Positions 31,801-46,100 of a DNA stretch of 64,000 nucleotides are shown one piece after another; positions within the stretch are counted from its first letter, which is position 1; each line of letters opens with the position of its first letter. The stretch is from Guillardia theta CCMP2712. Lineage: Eukaryota > Cryptophyceae > Pyrenomonadales > Geminigeraceae. Below the pieces are notes generated by a model. That model was given only the letters and a program-made list of their open reading frames with translations, was not told the DNA's origin and ran no database searches. The stretch is from positions 4,366-68,365 of the forward strand of contig NW_005434536.1 in assembly GCF_000315625.1 (NCBI RefSeq), in the 5' to 3' direction. The translations under genes and the position numbers were made by a program.

Positions 31801-34800
31801 TATCAAACGGACACTCCGAGCAGCTTCCATTGATGAACTGGTACCCTGGTGTGCACACGCAGTCGGAGGCCGAGGTGGAGCCGCGGGAGACCGTAGTCAG
31901 CATGAGCGGGCAGGGGGAGCACAGCACCGAGCCGTTGGTTTCCTTGTAGGATCCAAAGTCACACTCGGTGCAGACCGCCCCGTTCCCTCCCGTCCATCCA
32001 ATGGGGCAGAAGCACTTGGCAAGGCGGGTGGAGCCTGGGAGGCTGGTTGAGCCTTCGGGGCAAGCCTGACATGAAGTGCTCCCGTTGAAAGGGTTGTACT
32101 TGCCGGCAGGGCACTGCAGACACTCACCAGCGGAAAAGTAATAGCCCTGGTAGCACTTGCAGTCCGTCCTGCTCTTGCTCCCCAGGATGCTCCACGAGTA
32201 GGGCGGGCACCTCTCACAGACCTTCGCCCCGTTCTTGTCGTTGTAAGTACCGGTCGGGCATTGATAACAATAATCCACGGAAATCGTATAAAAACCCGGG
32301 AGGCAGTAGCACGAGCTCTTGTTGACGTTGCCCTCCAAACTCCAGCTGAAGGGCGGGCAGAGCGTGCAAGCGCCGTTCCCCGTGCTCTCCTTCCAGCGGC
32401 CCTCCGGGCAGGGCTGGCACGTCCCGTCGGGCTCGCGGGTGTAGCCCGGTCCGCACATGCAGTTCAGAATCGTCGTGCTCGCCATGGGGCCTTGCAAACC
32501 CAGGCTCGGGCACTGCGTGCAGGGAAGATTCCCGATCGTGTCCTTGTAGTACCCCGGAGTACAGGCACGACAACCATACGGCCCGATGCCGCCATACCCT
32601 GCGATGCAGACGCAGTCGTACATGGAGCGCTCGGATGAGCCTGTCGTGGTGTTCAGAGGGCACTGTGTACAGGCAGCAACGTTGCCCGGGGAGAAGAAAC
32701 CCGGGGCGCAGTCAATACAAGAAGAGGAGGCATCGGAGGGAGAGAACTGCCCCGGTGGGCATTCAGTACAGTCACTTGGTCCCGTGAATGGCTTGAAGGT
32801 CCCGGCGGGGCAGGCCGTGCAGCTTCCAATGTTGGTACCGGAGTATCCCCTATCACAGATGCATGCCGTCCCATCGCTGCTGATCACCCCGTTGACGCAG
32901 AGTGTACATGGGAAATTCCCAGCCTGGGCCTTGTAGTGCCCTTCCTGGCAAGGAAAACAGTTCCCCTCCGTGTCCGGCTCGAAGGCCGGGAGGCACACAC
33001 AGTCGAAGGGGGAGTCGGAACCGGTCTGCAGGGTTGTCTTCGTGACCAGGCATTCCCTGCACTGGCTCGCCCCGGCCACGGCCTTGAACGTCCCCAGCGG
33101 GCACGGCCTGCACACAGCGCCCAGCACCGCGTCGATCTCCTGGCCGGTGCCCGGAGCACAAAGGCAATCATCAGAAGAAGACGCGGCGACTACCTCCGTG
33201 ATGAAACTATCAGGACACAGCTCACACGCCGTCTGGCCTGCATTGGACTGGTAGGTCCCGGAAGGGCAATCCTTGCACTCCCCACCCGCCGACAGCCCGA
33301 AGTACCCGGCATTGCAAGAGCACGCAGAAAGGGAGATGCTCCCTGCGGGAGAGGTGGAGTGAGCCGGGCACTTCAAGCAGTCACTGTACAGCGCCGTGGT
33401 TGTCGTCTTGTAGGTATTCACCGGGCAGTTGACACAGCTGTTTTGCAAGGCGTAGGTGCCCGCCGCGCAAATCGAGAGGTAGCAGTTTCCCTGTGTATGC
33501 ACATACCCTGCATTGCAATTGCACTGCCGCTGGTCCACCACTCCTTCTCCCAGCGTGCTGGAGGTCGGGCAGGGTCTACAGATCGACTCGATGTTGAAAT
33601 CCACGCTGATGTCACTATAGTCTATCTTAAAGATGTTCACTTGGATACACCTAATCCCATTGCTCTTCAGGAAGTAGAATCCAGAGATGTCCACCCCTGT
33701 GAAGGAGAAAGCATCGTAGGCCACCATCCCCGTACAGTCAGCGGCAGTGGAGTAGTTCATCTCAAAGCGGTTCGCACTGCCGTAGCTCAGGAGGAGGTTC
33801 TCCACCGAGATCAGTGAGTCCGTCAGAGAACCGCGGATAGTGACGGTACAGTGCCGTCCGAAATCATTTACGCTGGACAGCACAGTGAATTGCATAGTGG
33901 GGGATGATATCACCCCCCGCGAACAAAAGCCGTCAAAAGTCACCATGTTGTACACGATGCTGTTGTATCCCGAGAAGGTATTGGCAGGACAAACGCAGCC
34001 TGCAATGCCTTGAGCCCCAGTGAAGCCGGGAGGGCAGGCACTGCAGGTCAGACCATCGAAAGAGAACGTGCCATTTGGGCAGGAGATGCATGATCCATCA
34101 TTTTCCTTCATACCATACAGGCAGAAGCATTCTGATAGGGAGCTTGCGTATGCAGTTGACCACATGTTAGGATCGGGACAAGCCGTGCATGATAATGAAT
34201 CAGAGGAAATTTCAAGTGGCTTGAGAGAGTCACCCGTCTTCAGATGCAGGAGGAGTGTATACATGACAGTGTCCATCTCATCGCTCGACAAACCCTGGTC
34301 CCATATGTACATCTCACTGAATGCAAAGTTACCTCTGTAATTTTTTTCAATGTTGATCCCCATGTACGTACCCCCATAACCTCCGTTCTCAGTTCCGATA
34401 TTGTCAATTTGCAATGGATCGGAGAGCATCGCAGTCTTGATATTGTAGGGTTTAGACACCCCTCCGTTTGTGCCACATATCACCATCCAGTCGTCTTGTA
34501 AGGGACTGGCGTACTGGCCTGATATTGATGTCATCCACTTTATGTAATGTGCGACACCCACCTTTCCGTTATTCCATCCATGAAACCAATAGAAATCCGT
34601 TCTGGAATACTTTCGTATCCCAAAAAAGATATAATTTCTTGGGTTACTAGTATACCTCGCAACAGAACATACTGTAAACGTTTCAGGTACGCTGCCGGGT
34701 GGAAAGGTGACCGTTGTTTGGTATGTACCCATCACATACCATATGTCCCCCAAAGCCCCGTTACCATTTCCCTTATCATGAGTGATCGTTCCACCTGTGA

Positions 34801-37101
34801 AGTTGGCATCGGGTTGTTGATTAAGAGAATCAGAGATGGTTCCATTACTGTAGTCTTCTGCATGGTATATAGCCCATGGCCGTTTGTTTTTTAAAAGATT
34901 GTTAAAATTCTTGTAGGTCTGTACGCTGTAGTAAGAATTCCATGGATTATAAGTATATTCCCCTAATGCACACGGTGTGCAGACAGAAGCATCCGAGGTG
35001 ATTTCACCGGTGAACCCGGCCTTGCAGTAGCAGTCAGTCACGGAGGTGCTTCCTAACAGGCTGGTAGCGTTTCCAGGGCAGCTGTAGCACGATGGATACA
35101 ACCCAAGTAGCTGTGCACGATACGTTCCTGCAGGGCAGGTGATACACTTGAAGTTGTTGCAACCTTCACACTCGAATTGGTACTTGATCACCTGGTTGGA
35201 AGCGCAGCTGTCACATTCCGGCCTGTAGGTTACACAGTTTTCACACGGAGCTGATCCAATGGTTATCTTGAAGGTGCCGGTAGGGCACACTGTGCAAGCC
35301 TGGCTCCCGTCCACCCCCGTGTACCCCACATTGCACACACACCCCAGTGAGGAACTAGTACCCCGGTTCCGCGTGGTACTCTCTCCCGTGCAGGCCACAC
35401 AGTCACTCCCGGTGGTAGACCCGGTCGAAGTCAGGTACTTCCCAAAATCGCAGGCTGTGCAGACGGCGTCGTTGGAAATGGTATCTTTGTAATGACCCGC
35501 TGGGCAAGACATGCACACGCCCTCCTGCGGCGCGTAGAAACCAGGCTGGCAGAGGCAGTCCCGTAATTTGGACGCACCCGTTATTACAGTCTGCGAGTGG
35601 GACCCGCACTGAATGCATGATGTCTGCATGCTCTTATCCTGGTAGGTATTTGCAGGACAGACGGCGCAAGATTTTCCTACTATTCGTGTACCCGGCACGC
35701 AGAAGGTGTAGCAGTCTTCGTTTGAAGTCGACCCCGTGTTATCTGTGCTCTTTCCGCTCTCACAGGTGGTGCACGCCGTCTGCGCGGGCGAGCTGGCGTA
35801 GGATCCTACAGGGCAGTCCTGGCATGTGAGGGAGGAGGTGCCGAACTGGCCTGCAGGGCAGGGGTAACAGCTGTCTCCAATGGGATAGTACCCTTGATTG
35901 CAGACACATATGTATGACATTCCCGACGCTTGCAGCAAGCTGTTCTCTTGGCAAGGGATACATTGTGATGAAGAGGTCGACCCTATTGCTCGGGTATAGG
36001 ATTGAGAGGGGCACGGTGTGCATTTCGATTCGTGGCTTAGGGAGGTCTTGTAGGTCGCAGCAGGACAGGCAATACATGTGTCTTTAAGTTCGATAACCCC
36101 CACCGAAAAGTATGTGTTCCGGTAATACCCGGGGATGCACATGCATGATTGTTGCGAAGTACTCCCCGTATCGGAGGTTGACTTGTAAGAATCACATTTG
36201 GTGCACTTCTGGTTGGACATTTCACCTTTGTACCACCCCACTGGCAGGCCGTACAGCTGCCACTCACCAGCTCATACCCAGCCACGCACATGCAAGAAGA
36301 CACACCCAGTCGGCTCCCCGACACTGTTCCCGTGTTGTCCGGGCAGTTCGTGCAAGTTCCCGATGAAAATTTGGAACACCCGCTGAGGTACTGTTTATCA
36401 CTGCAAGAATCTGCATAAGTGCTACAGCTTATGCATGTCCCCGCGGTGCCACCCCCACAGCCCACCAACACGTGGTCCGCGGGACAATTCACCGAGGCGC
36501 AGCTCTTGCAGGGGGACTGGATCGAGTCGGTGCACTGCTCGTAGTAGAAACCCGAGGAGCAGGAGCACGGAAGGCATGTTCCACTTGAAAGGCCACCACA
36601 GCCACTCTTGTAAAATCCAGAAGGGCAGTCATTGCAACTCAAACAGCCTACATACTGCCGCGTAAAGTACTTGTTGATTACGTGCACCATACTATTGAAC
36701 CATTGAAAGGCACCGCAGCTCGGGGTGAAGCACTGGGTGTCTCTTGTACCCGTGCAACTGTCTAGGACCGCAAGCTGGCCCCCGCCGCATCCGCTGCATA
36801 ATCGGCAAAAACTCAAACTCTGGTAGTTTGGTTCGTAGGTGTATCCACGGTTGCATGCACACCCCACCCGGATGACGCTCTTGTACTTGGGAGAGCACCA
36901 GATTATAAAACAACTCTCTCCATCCGGAACACTTGTATATCCCCATTCATAGATGTATGCATTGTATGCACAGATAGCAATGGAATTAGCCTTGATCAAG
37001 TCCACCCAGTCCTTTTCAAAAATTCGAAAAAAATCGGATCCATGGACTATGCATACACAACAGAAAAAAAAAACATAGAGCGCACACACCCTGCTCTTCA
37101 T
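19886..37101 (-). CDS. giant secreted Cys-rich mosaic protein (about 5738 aa; one frameshift)
   Basis: Signal peptide at residues 1-21 from the ATG at 37101 (KSRVCALYVFFFCCVCIVHG). The reading frame shifts by one missing base near 36236-36248, at a CACCCCA run, after which it stays open to 19886. The body is dozens of ~50-residue ephrin-receptor-like (GCC2/GCC3) modules with the signature CxxCPxGTYKxxxGxxxCxxCP then STSxxGSxxxxxCxCxPGY. Inserted domains: a LamG/concanavalin-like domain (about 34200-34960), a beta-rich insert (33590-33960), a second LamG-like domain (31080-31640), an F5/8C-like domain (27380-27770) and a run of calcium-binding EGF domains with D(I/V/M)DEC (25790-26430). The last ~550 aa (19886-21530) are non-repetitive, with many Trp and Cys. 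No transmembrane anchor at the C-terminus. Likely an extracellular or virion-surface adhesin; exact role unknown. Confidence 0.85.
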
Positions 37102-37135
37102 CCCCTTTCACAGCCGCGGCGAGTGGGTTTCAGGC

Positions 37136-37141
37136 TTATAT
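37136..37141 (-). promoter_or_regulatory. TATA box of the giant 5.7-k-residue gene
   Basis: GCATATAAGC on the minus strand, about 35 nt before the ATG at 37101, within the 78-base gap to the next gene. Confidence 0.65.
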
Positions 37142-37179
37142 GCAGGCGGGTAGCTCGGGGCTATTTTATTTAATTCCAA

Positions 37180-40100
37180 TCAAAAGGAGCTTGCGGTGCA
37201 CTGGGAGACGGAGGTGGAGCCTGCGGGGGAGAAGGGGAACGGGGCGGGGCAGGCAACAACCCGGATGGCGTTCTGGCAAACCACACACCCCCCGGGCACT
37301 GGCACGTACCCCTCCAGGCAGCCGCACCCGGTGACGCTCTCGGTACCCACAGGACAAGGGGTGCATTCGTCCGTGCCTACCCGGTAGTACCCAGATGGGC
37401 ACACGACGAAGCTCTGAAGGTACCCGAGGCGGCAGGTGCAGTTGTCGGAAGAGACCGACCCTTCCGATGAGAAGGAGTTGTTTGCGCAGGGTAAGATGCT
37501 GTCACCGCCCGCACAGAAGTGGTTGGGTGGGCATATCAGACAGACCCCGTTGCGGTTGTAGTATCCCGGGATGCAGACGCAGGCGGAGGCGTTGGTGGAT
37601 AGCGTGGGAGAGGAGGACCCGAACTGACAAGGGAACGCGTGGATGCCACCGGGGCAGTAGGAGCCGGCGGGGCAGTCATCGCAAGACGCGTCGCCGCTGC
37701 CGTAGTACCCTGGGTTGCAGACGCAGTCCCTGGCACTGGACCTTCCCGTAAGGCCTAGCGTGGTCGTGTGATTCATGCAGCGGATGCAGGGCCCCAGTGA
37801 GGCTGTCTCTGGTAAGTAAGTATTGATGGGACAAATGTTGCAGGGCTTGCCAGGCGCGGAGCTATCGGGGCGGAAGCTCCCTGGTGCGCAGGCCCTGCAT
37901 TCCGTCTTGGAGACTCTCGCATAACCAGGCTCGCAGTAGCACAGGAGGGAGCTGTTCGAGCGGGTCTGGAGAGTGTATGAATTGACAGGGCAGGGTGTGC
38001 AGGCCTCTGTCTGGTTTGGAACGTCTGTGTAGCTCCCGAGCGGGCAGTCCTCGCACATGCCGGAGGCGTTGTAGAAGGTCCCGTTCGGGCAGGGCACGCA
38101 GAAGCTTACCTCGGTGCTGTAGCTCCGGTAGAATCCTGCAATACAGGTGCAGGAAGTGCTGCCCGGGTCGCTTACCGAGAAATTGGCACATGGCTTGCAG
38201 GATTCGAGTGATGTGCTCCCGCGGTCGGCGTTGAAGGTGTTTGCCAGGCAGGCCGAGCAGGCCGCACTGGCGATGGAGGGCTTGTAGAAGCCAACCTGGC
38301 AGGGCTGGCACGCCCCGAAGCCGTCGGGCTCGAAGCCAGGCAGGCAGAGGCAGGAGTCAGGGTCTGGAGATCCGGATGTCAGAGTGGTAGACTGGGCACG
38401 GCACGACCGGCAGAGCTGCTGGCTGCTGGAGTTGAGAGCGGAGGAGTACGTTCCTTGAACACAGGGGATGCACTGCAGAGGCCCTGGGAGTGACTTGTAA
38501 GTCCCCGCCGGGCATGGAGAGCAGGCGATCCCGTCGGTTGAAGCGGTGAAACCAGGGAGGCAGGTGCAGAAGGAAACACTGGAAGAGCCTTCTGGGGAGA
38601 AAGTGTTGAGAGGACAGGGTTCACAGGACACGACGGAGCTTGCTATGGATATCGAAGTGAAGGTATCGGGTGGGCACTTCACACACTGACCTGGGACCGG
38701 GGAATACTGCCCTGCTCCGCATTCTAGGCAACTATCCTGTACCCTCTGGAAGCCACCATTGCAGATGCAGTCGGAGATGACGGAACTACCTTTCGGGGAG
38801 ACTGAATTGGGAGGGCAGGGGAAGCACTGGCTTGCATTTGTCGCTCCAGTGATGGGGAGGTACTTGTCCTCTGGGCAGAAGACACACGCGTCATTGGAGA
38901 TCAACCGCTTGTAACTTCCTGCTGCACATGCTTGGCATGATCCATTTGTAGGGGTATAACCAGGGAGGCAGTGACAGAGGGACCGGCTGGTCGCCCCCGA
39001 CTCGACCCAGGACTGGGGAGGGCAGGCCGTGCAAGCGAGGGAGGCTGCGGCTTCGGAGTAGCTCCCAGCGGAGCAGGGCTCGCAGGCAAAGTTACCCAGC
39101 CCACTCTTGAAGGTCCCAGGGGGGCAGGGCGCACACGACCCCGGCACGTCGGGGAAGTATCCCGGGTTGCAGAGGCAGCGGCTCCGACTGATAGTCGCCA
39201 GCGAGGATGAGCTGTTGCCGTGGCAAGGGGTGCATGAAGTGGAAGCCAGCTGATCGGAGAAGGTATTCGTCCTGCAGGCCGTACACGGAGAACCAGAGCC
39301 TACAATGTCCGAATAGAACCCCAGGGAGCACGGAAGGCAGCGCGTCGGAGAGACTGCCACTTCCGCGGGTTGGAAGTAGCCGGCGGGGCAGGCCGTACAG
39401 AGACCCGGACCTGTGGTTGTTTTGTAGAACCCAACTCCGCAAGGATCGCAGTTTGCACTCGTGTAACCCGGCAGGCAGTAGCACGAATCTACCGAATCCC
39501 CTCCAAACACGTCCGAGTCCCTCCCCACCGGGCACAACGCACAGGCCTCGTTCCCGGCAGTGTCCTTGTACGTGCCCGGAGAGCAGGGGGAGCAGAGCCC
39601 GTTGGCGAGCCTGGAGTAGCCCTTGGGGCAGACGCACCCCGCGATACCCGTCGTGCCCTCCGACAGCGTCGTGGTGGGGACGGGGCACGTGAGACAGGCC
39701 GTCTGGTTGGAGTAAGGGTTGTACTCGCCTGCAGGACAGGGGGTGCAGAGGGAGACACCATCCCCGTAGCTCCCAGGGGGGCAGGCACAGTCCCAGCGAT
39801 ATACGGAGCCCTGGAAGGCCGTGCTCGCCCCCGCCGCACAGGCATCACAGGGCACATTCCCAGAGGTGTTCTTAAAGGTTCCTGTGATGCACTGGCTGCA
39901 GGAAGCACCCTGGAGGGTGTAGCCCTTTTCGCAGATGCAACTGGAAAGCGAATTGCTACCGAGGAGTGAAGTGGACCCATCAGGGCATGCCCTGCACACG
40001 CCCGCGTCGAGGTACGAGCCCGCAGCGCAGACCTTGCAGGCCATGGCGGGGAGGAACGTCGGGTCGAGATACTCGTCGTAGTACACCGTGCCGTATCTTG

Positions 40101-43100
40101 CTGGAAATGACACGTACCCCCTTCCGGGTATTACATGGAGCAGCCCTGTGATTGTTTTCATGGACCCAAGGATCGCTATCCTTCCTCCCGAACCCCCACC
40201 ACCCTGCCTATTCGATACGTCGGCGCTTCCCCCGTTGGCGGAGATGGTCCCTGAGAGGATCACCTCCGGTGCGGTGATGACGACGGACCCACCGCTGCCG
40301 CCCCTCCCACTCTCAGGGCGTTTTCACTCTGGTATGACCCGCTGTTGACTCCGTTGGTGGTGATATCTCCTGTTACCTCTACGGAAGCGTAAGAGGAGAG
40401 CAGCAGCGCCCCTCCCCCTGCTCCCCCATTGTTGGTCTGTCCTGGGACAAGGTTACAAGTCCCGCCTCCACCACCCCCACTTCCAAGGCTCAGAGAAGGC
40501 CAACCAGACAGGACATCGACGTTCCCGACCGGGTTGGGTGCCGAGAACGACCCATCCCCGCCGTAGCCACCGTGGCTGCCGCCAGAGCCTCCGTACCAGC
40601 AGGGGCTCGCCGCCGTCCCGCCACCGGGGCCGTTCCCAGCTGCCCCCGCTTGGCCTCCACTGTAGCCCAGCCCGCTTAGGTCAATCGGGGTACCAATCAG
40701 GAGCGGGTAATCTGAATGGATTGCCAGGGGTATGCCACTTCCAATGACATTCAGTAAGACACCCGAGGACACCGTCAACTGCAAGAATCGGAGATAGCAG
40801 GCGCCACCCTGGATGATCCCTGGGTACACCACCGTGGTTGCACTGATCACCGTCAGACTACAGTCTTCCGTATCGATCTGTACAGCTCCAAATGAGACAG
40901 AAACTTCAAAGAATCCCACATAACCGTCATCGCACACGCACTTTCTTGCATCTTCCGAGGAGGCGGAGTGGGTAGAACAGGGTATGCAGTCCTTGTACCT
41001 CTCGCTGTAGTACGTCCCGGCCGCGCAGGGCTCACAGCTCTCATAGTCAGCATTCGGGGAAAAGCCAAGGGGGCAGTAGCAATCCGTGAGGTTGGTGGAT
41101 CCCAGGGGGGAGGACATGCCGGGAGGGCAGGGCGCGCAGCCAACCGACATGTCGTAGTAGCCAACGGGGCAGGTGCACTTGTATCTCCCATAGGTGTTGA
41201 TGCAGGTGGAGTTGGCCGGGCAGAGAGAAGCGTCCAAGCACTCGTTGACATCCTGGCAAGTCGAAGTGTTCAAAGAATAGACAAACCCAGGGCCGCACAT
41301 CACACAGGTGCTGAAATTCCCGTCAAAGGTACCCTGCATGCATACGCATGAAGTGCTGTTGAGGGCAGAGTAGCTGTTACCTGGGCAGGGTGAGCAGATC
41401 CAGTTTCCCGTGCCTGGATCCCTGCCATTTTTGAAGTAATTCTGCTTGCAGACACAATCGTTGATGCTGGTCGATTGTGGTGATGACGTCATCCCAAGAG
41501 GGCAACTATTTATTTGACCATCGCATGTGACACAGGTCCCATCGCTCGTCTCGCGCATACCGGGCTTACAGACACACTGATGGATGGTGGCTGCCCCCGG
41601 TAGCGAAGTGCGGTTCACGGGGCACTGGACGGGCTGGGCAGGGCAAACGACGCACATACCGTCGATCTCCACACCCAACCCCACACACGTGCACTGCGAC
41701 CGGGAGATGGAGGCGACGAAGCTCGTGGCGCCGGTGGGGCAGGGAAGGCAAGGGTCATCCCCGTACATGTCCTTGTACTTCCCAGCAACGCAGGCGCTAC
41801 AGATCCCTCCCGTCATCTCGTAGCCCCGGTCACAAGCGCAGTACTCCACCCCATCGGTTTGGTTCTGCAGCTTGATCATGTTGGCCGGGCAGAAGGAACA
41901 AGACCCAAAGAGGTTGAGAGACGAGACGGTAGAGACCGGGCAGGCCACGCAGGACCGGTTGCCCGTGTCGTAGAAGCCTGAGGCGCAGGAGCAGTTGAAG
42001 CGGGAGACACTTCCTTGCCTTCTGGTAGTCTTATAAGAATCACAATCACTACACTCCTGCGGACCTGGTTCTTCCTTGTAAGTACCGAAATCACACGCAC
42101 GGCAAATCCTCTCCAACGGTCTTCCAAACACGATCACCCCGGGAGCTGACATGTCCTGGTAGTAACCTTCTGGACAAGTGCAGTCTTCTATGCTTGTAGA
42201 CCCTATCGATTCAGTGATGTAATTGAAGGGACACCTGAGACAAGAAGTCGACCCTGCCCTGTCCATAAAGAAGCCCACATCGCAGGGCACGCAGATCCCA
42301 CCGTTGGCGCCGTAGTAGCCCACCGGGCAGTAGCACAGAGCGACGGAGTCGGCGGCGGCGGGGGATGACATGAGAATCGGACAGCTCTTACAGGCTAAGA
42401 GCCCAGCGACGTCGCTGTAGGTGCCTTCCGGGCACTCCACGATGAAGTACAACCCGTTACTGCTCAGCAGGCGCCTGCCCGGCGGAGTCGTCGATGACAT
42501 GAAGTACCCGGGCCTGGCGACGCAGTTGGTGATGGAGGCGCTGCCGTTAGGCCCAGTGGTAAGATCCGGGCAGGGCGTGCAGACCACCGACCCGATCGAG
42601 TCGGAGTAGGTGTCAGCCGGGCAGGGGAAACAGGGCGTGGATCCCGTGGTGGAGTTGGTAGAGACGTTGCAGAGACAGTCGGAGACGGAGTTGGCCCCAG
42701 GAGATGCCGTCACAGAGGCCTGTGGGCAGACGGCGCAGGTGTCGTTCCCGATGTAGCCTTTGTAGGTGTTCGGAGGGCACGGTACGCAAGTGGTCAGCTC
42801 CTCGTCGGGCTCGTACCCTGGGTTGCACAGGCAGCCAGTGATGTCCCGCGTCCCCCGGTCGAGCGTGTCCGAGTTGGCAGGGCAGGACTGGCAGGATTCA
42901 CCATACTTGCCCACCTCACACGGATCGCAGATGAGGCTGGCCGCTCCCAACCGGGGGAGGAAGCCAGGGTAACAGGCACAGGCAGAGATAGACGTGGCGC
43001 CCGTTGTGGAAGTATTCGAATTGGAAGGGCATGGTAAGCACCTCTCTGCTGCGACGACAGGCTTGTAGAACCCCAACCTGCAGGGGGAGCAGACATCTCC

Positions 43101-46100
43101 GCCCGTGCCTTCGTGGCCTTCAACACAGAAGCACTGGGAGACGTCCTTGGCGCCATGGACGAGGGAGCGGGAGAGGGGTGGGCAGGCCGTGCAGTCATCC
43201 GATCCCACGAAGTCCTTGTAAGCCCCTGGAGAGCACTGCACGCAGTTTGACCCGAACGTCCCGCTGTAGCCCCGGTCGCACAGGCACGATTCGACCCCCT
43301 TGCTCTGCGCCACGCTCGTGCTCCCAGTCGGGCACTCCGAGCAGGCTGCTCCGTCAAAGTAATAGCTCGCCGCGCATTCCGTGCATTCGCTCATTGAGTT
43401 CAAGAAACCCTTGAAGCAGGCGCAGGCGAAGACGCTGGAGGAGGCAGGAAAACTGAAAGAGTTATAGGGACACGTGATACACGGCCCATTGGTGCCGTTC
43501 TGGTAGGTCCCGGCCGGGCAGGCCGTGCAGCGCGGAACGGAAGAAGTGGAGGTCGGTGCGAGGGAATAGCCCGGATTGCACACACACTGGTCGATGGAGA
43601 CGGATTGGGTCTGCAGCGTGGTGGTCAACTCCGGGCAGCGACTACAGAGAAGCTCCGTCGTGAGCTGGCGGAAAAAGCCTATCGGACAGGCAGTGCAGCC
43701 TTCTCCCAGGCTCTCGAATCCCAGCTTGCAGCGGCAGAAGGTGGAGGCGTTCGGGGCGATCTGGTCCGAGCTGCACTGCACGCACTGGTTCCCGATCTGG
43801 TAGGTGTCTTCAGGGCACGGGACGCAATCTCCCTCAACTTCGACGTACCCATCCCGGCACTTGCACTGGTCGAGGTTGAAGAACCCCGGCCCCGACACCA
43901 GCGCCCGAGGGCAGGGCTGCTGGATCGTGAAGGACGCCGTGCAGGGCTGCTCCCGGTAGTACGTCGAGGTGTTATCCGGGCACTTGCATATAATGTGAGT
44001 CTCATTGATTGCTATGGTAGAGTACCCCTCTGGACACTCTGCCATCTCAGGGACGCATTCTCCGTCCACCCTGCGGTAACCATCAATGCAGCTGCAGGTC
44101 AGCGTACCGTAGCTCGCCAGGTACTCTGCCGGACCCGTGCACTCTGCAGAGGGCAGCAGAAAACAGAGCTGGTTGCAGATGTAGTAAGAGCCTAACACAA
44201 GGTCCGACCTCAGCACACACCGGTCTGATCCATCCCCGGTGATCAGACCCGTGTACACCACTGGGAGTGACTCATCCGAGGGAGGGACAGGGAAAGGAAT
44301 GTAATTAACCAGGCAATAGCAAGTCGCCGCCGCGGCGAAGGAGGTGCTGTTATCCGCGCAGGGACGGCACTGATTCAGGATACTATCTGCGTAGGTCCCA
44401 GGTGAGCAGGGCTGGCAGGCCACCCCCTTGTCTGGACTCCCTATGAACCCCGCCGGACACACGCAGGATAGGTAGGCCTTTCCTGTGGCGTCATCAAAAA
44501 GCACGATGCTGGTGGATACCGACCCAGTGACCTTGCACGACGGAAAGATACAAGCGGCAACGCTTATGCTCATCTCCGGGGAGTAGCTTCCCAGAGGGCA
44601 TGGTGTACAGAAAGTCATATCCATTGGAAGGTCCGATTTTCCCGTACTGTAGGTGTTAGTAGGGCAAGAGACACAGCCATCCTGCGCGTTGCCGACAAAG
44701 CCGGGTTTACAGCGGCAGTAGGGATAGAAGAAAAACACACCCATCTGTATACCACTCGAATCTAGCACCGGTTGGCTGTCGATCTCCATTCTAATGGGAT
44801 ATGCATCCTCCACTACACATGACGGAGTGTAGCAGTCCATGGAAGATTCCGAGCCGGGTTGGGACACGTAGCCATCGGGGCATGGTCTGCAGAAGCCGAG
44901 CTGCAGCGCCGAGAACCGCACCGTGCCGCCGGAGCCGGATGGGATCGCGGAGTACAGGACGAGGTGGTTCCGGGTGGTATCCACTGCGAAGGAGCCCGGA
45001 GGGGATAGCGTCGCAACCTCCTTCACGGACTCCGACATGGCATTCAGCTCAAAGACAGTCCCGTCATTCTGCACCACCACCACCCCGGCCTGTGTCCCCA
45101 GCGCGATAACCCCAATCGGAGTAGACAGCAAGAAGTCCACTGCCTCGTACCTCAGCGGCATCTTGTACTCCGAAGCGGTTTCGTACAGAGCGACCAGGAA
45201 CAGCTCCGTGGAGGACAGTACCCACACGTGCGCCCCGTCAGAGAGTACGGTTATGGCGGTGGGGATGAAGCTAAGGGTGTAGGTAGAAACAACCCGTGTT
45301 GACGGAACCACCGACCGGATGCCCGCCAGCCCGGTCTGCAGCGCCACGATCCTCGTCCCATCCGGGGCAATATCCATGTAGAACACACCCTGGAACCTGG
45401 CCGCGGCCCCAGTCCCATCCTGAGTGCCGAGGGTAGAGCTGCCGGCCACCGAGGACTTGGTTCCTGTCGTCAGATTTGTCCTTGTGAGTTCCGTCCCGGA
45501 GGTTTCGAACACAAAGAAGATGGAATTCCACACCAGCATGGCTGAACCCGTGTTGAACGTCGTCGACACGGGAGAGTTGGCCACCCCGTACTGATGGGTA
45601 TCACCGAGAGCGTCCCAGAAGAGTAACGGCTGAGTACATAGATTGTGCTGTCCGCTACCGCCACGAGAGGCGCGCCTGTGTAACCAAGAGTGAATGATAT
45701 GGTGACCGGAATGGTACCCGCCGAGACCCTCCCAGTGCCATACTGCATCGCGGGACAAGACGGTGGAAGCAACAGGCTATTCAGTGTAGACTGGATGATT
45801 GAGAAGCACTCAGCAGCCCCCGTCCCGTTGGTGGTGTAGCCCTGTGGGCAGGGTATACAAGCCATAGGCACGGCCAACTGCTTGAAGAAGCCATTACCGC
45901 AAGGGACACAGGATGTCTGCCCGATCAGCGCGTTCTCTGTGCCCTGCGGGCAAGGCACACAGGCCCCGCCAATATCGTAGAAGTGCTGCAGGCAGGGTTG
46001 GCACATCGAGGCGATAAAGCTGTGCCCAGCCATACAGATACAATCCGAAGATAAGGTTGAGGCTAAGGGGCTTGTCATTCCATTTGGACAGAGGCTGCAA

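Noticed and set aside
32936-33817. Plus-strand frames of 200-300 aa opposite the giant genes (also 8715-9944, 5543-6355)
   Set aside because: Codon shadows of GC-rich minus-strand genes; compositions rich in Arg, Gly, Val and His with no domain or start signal.
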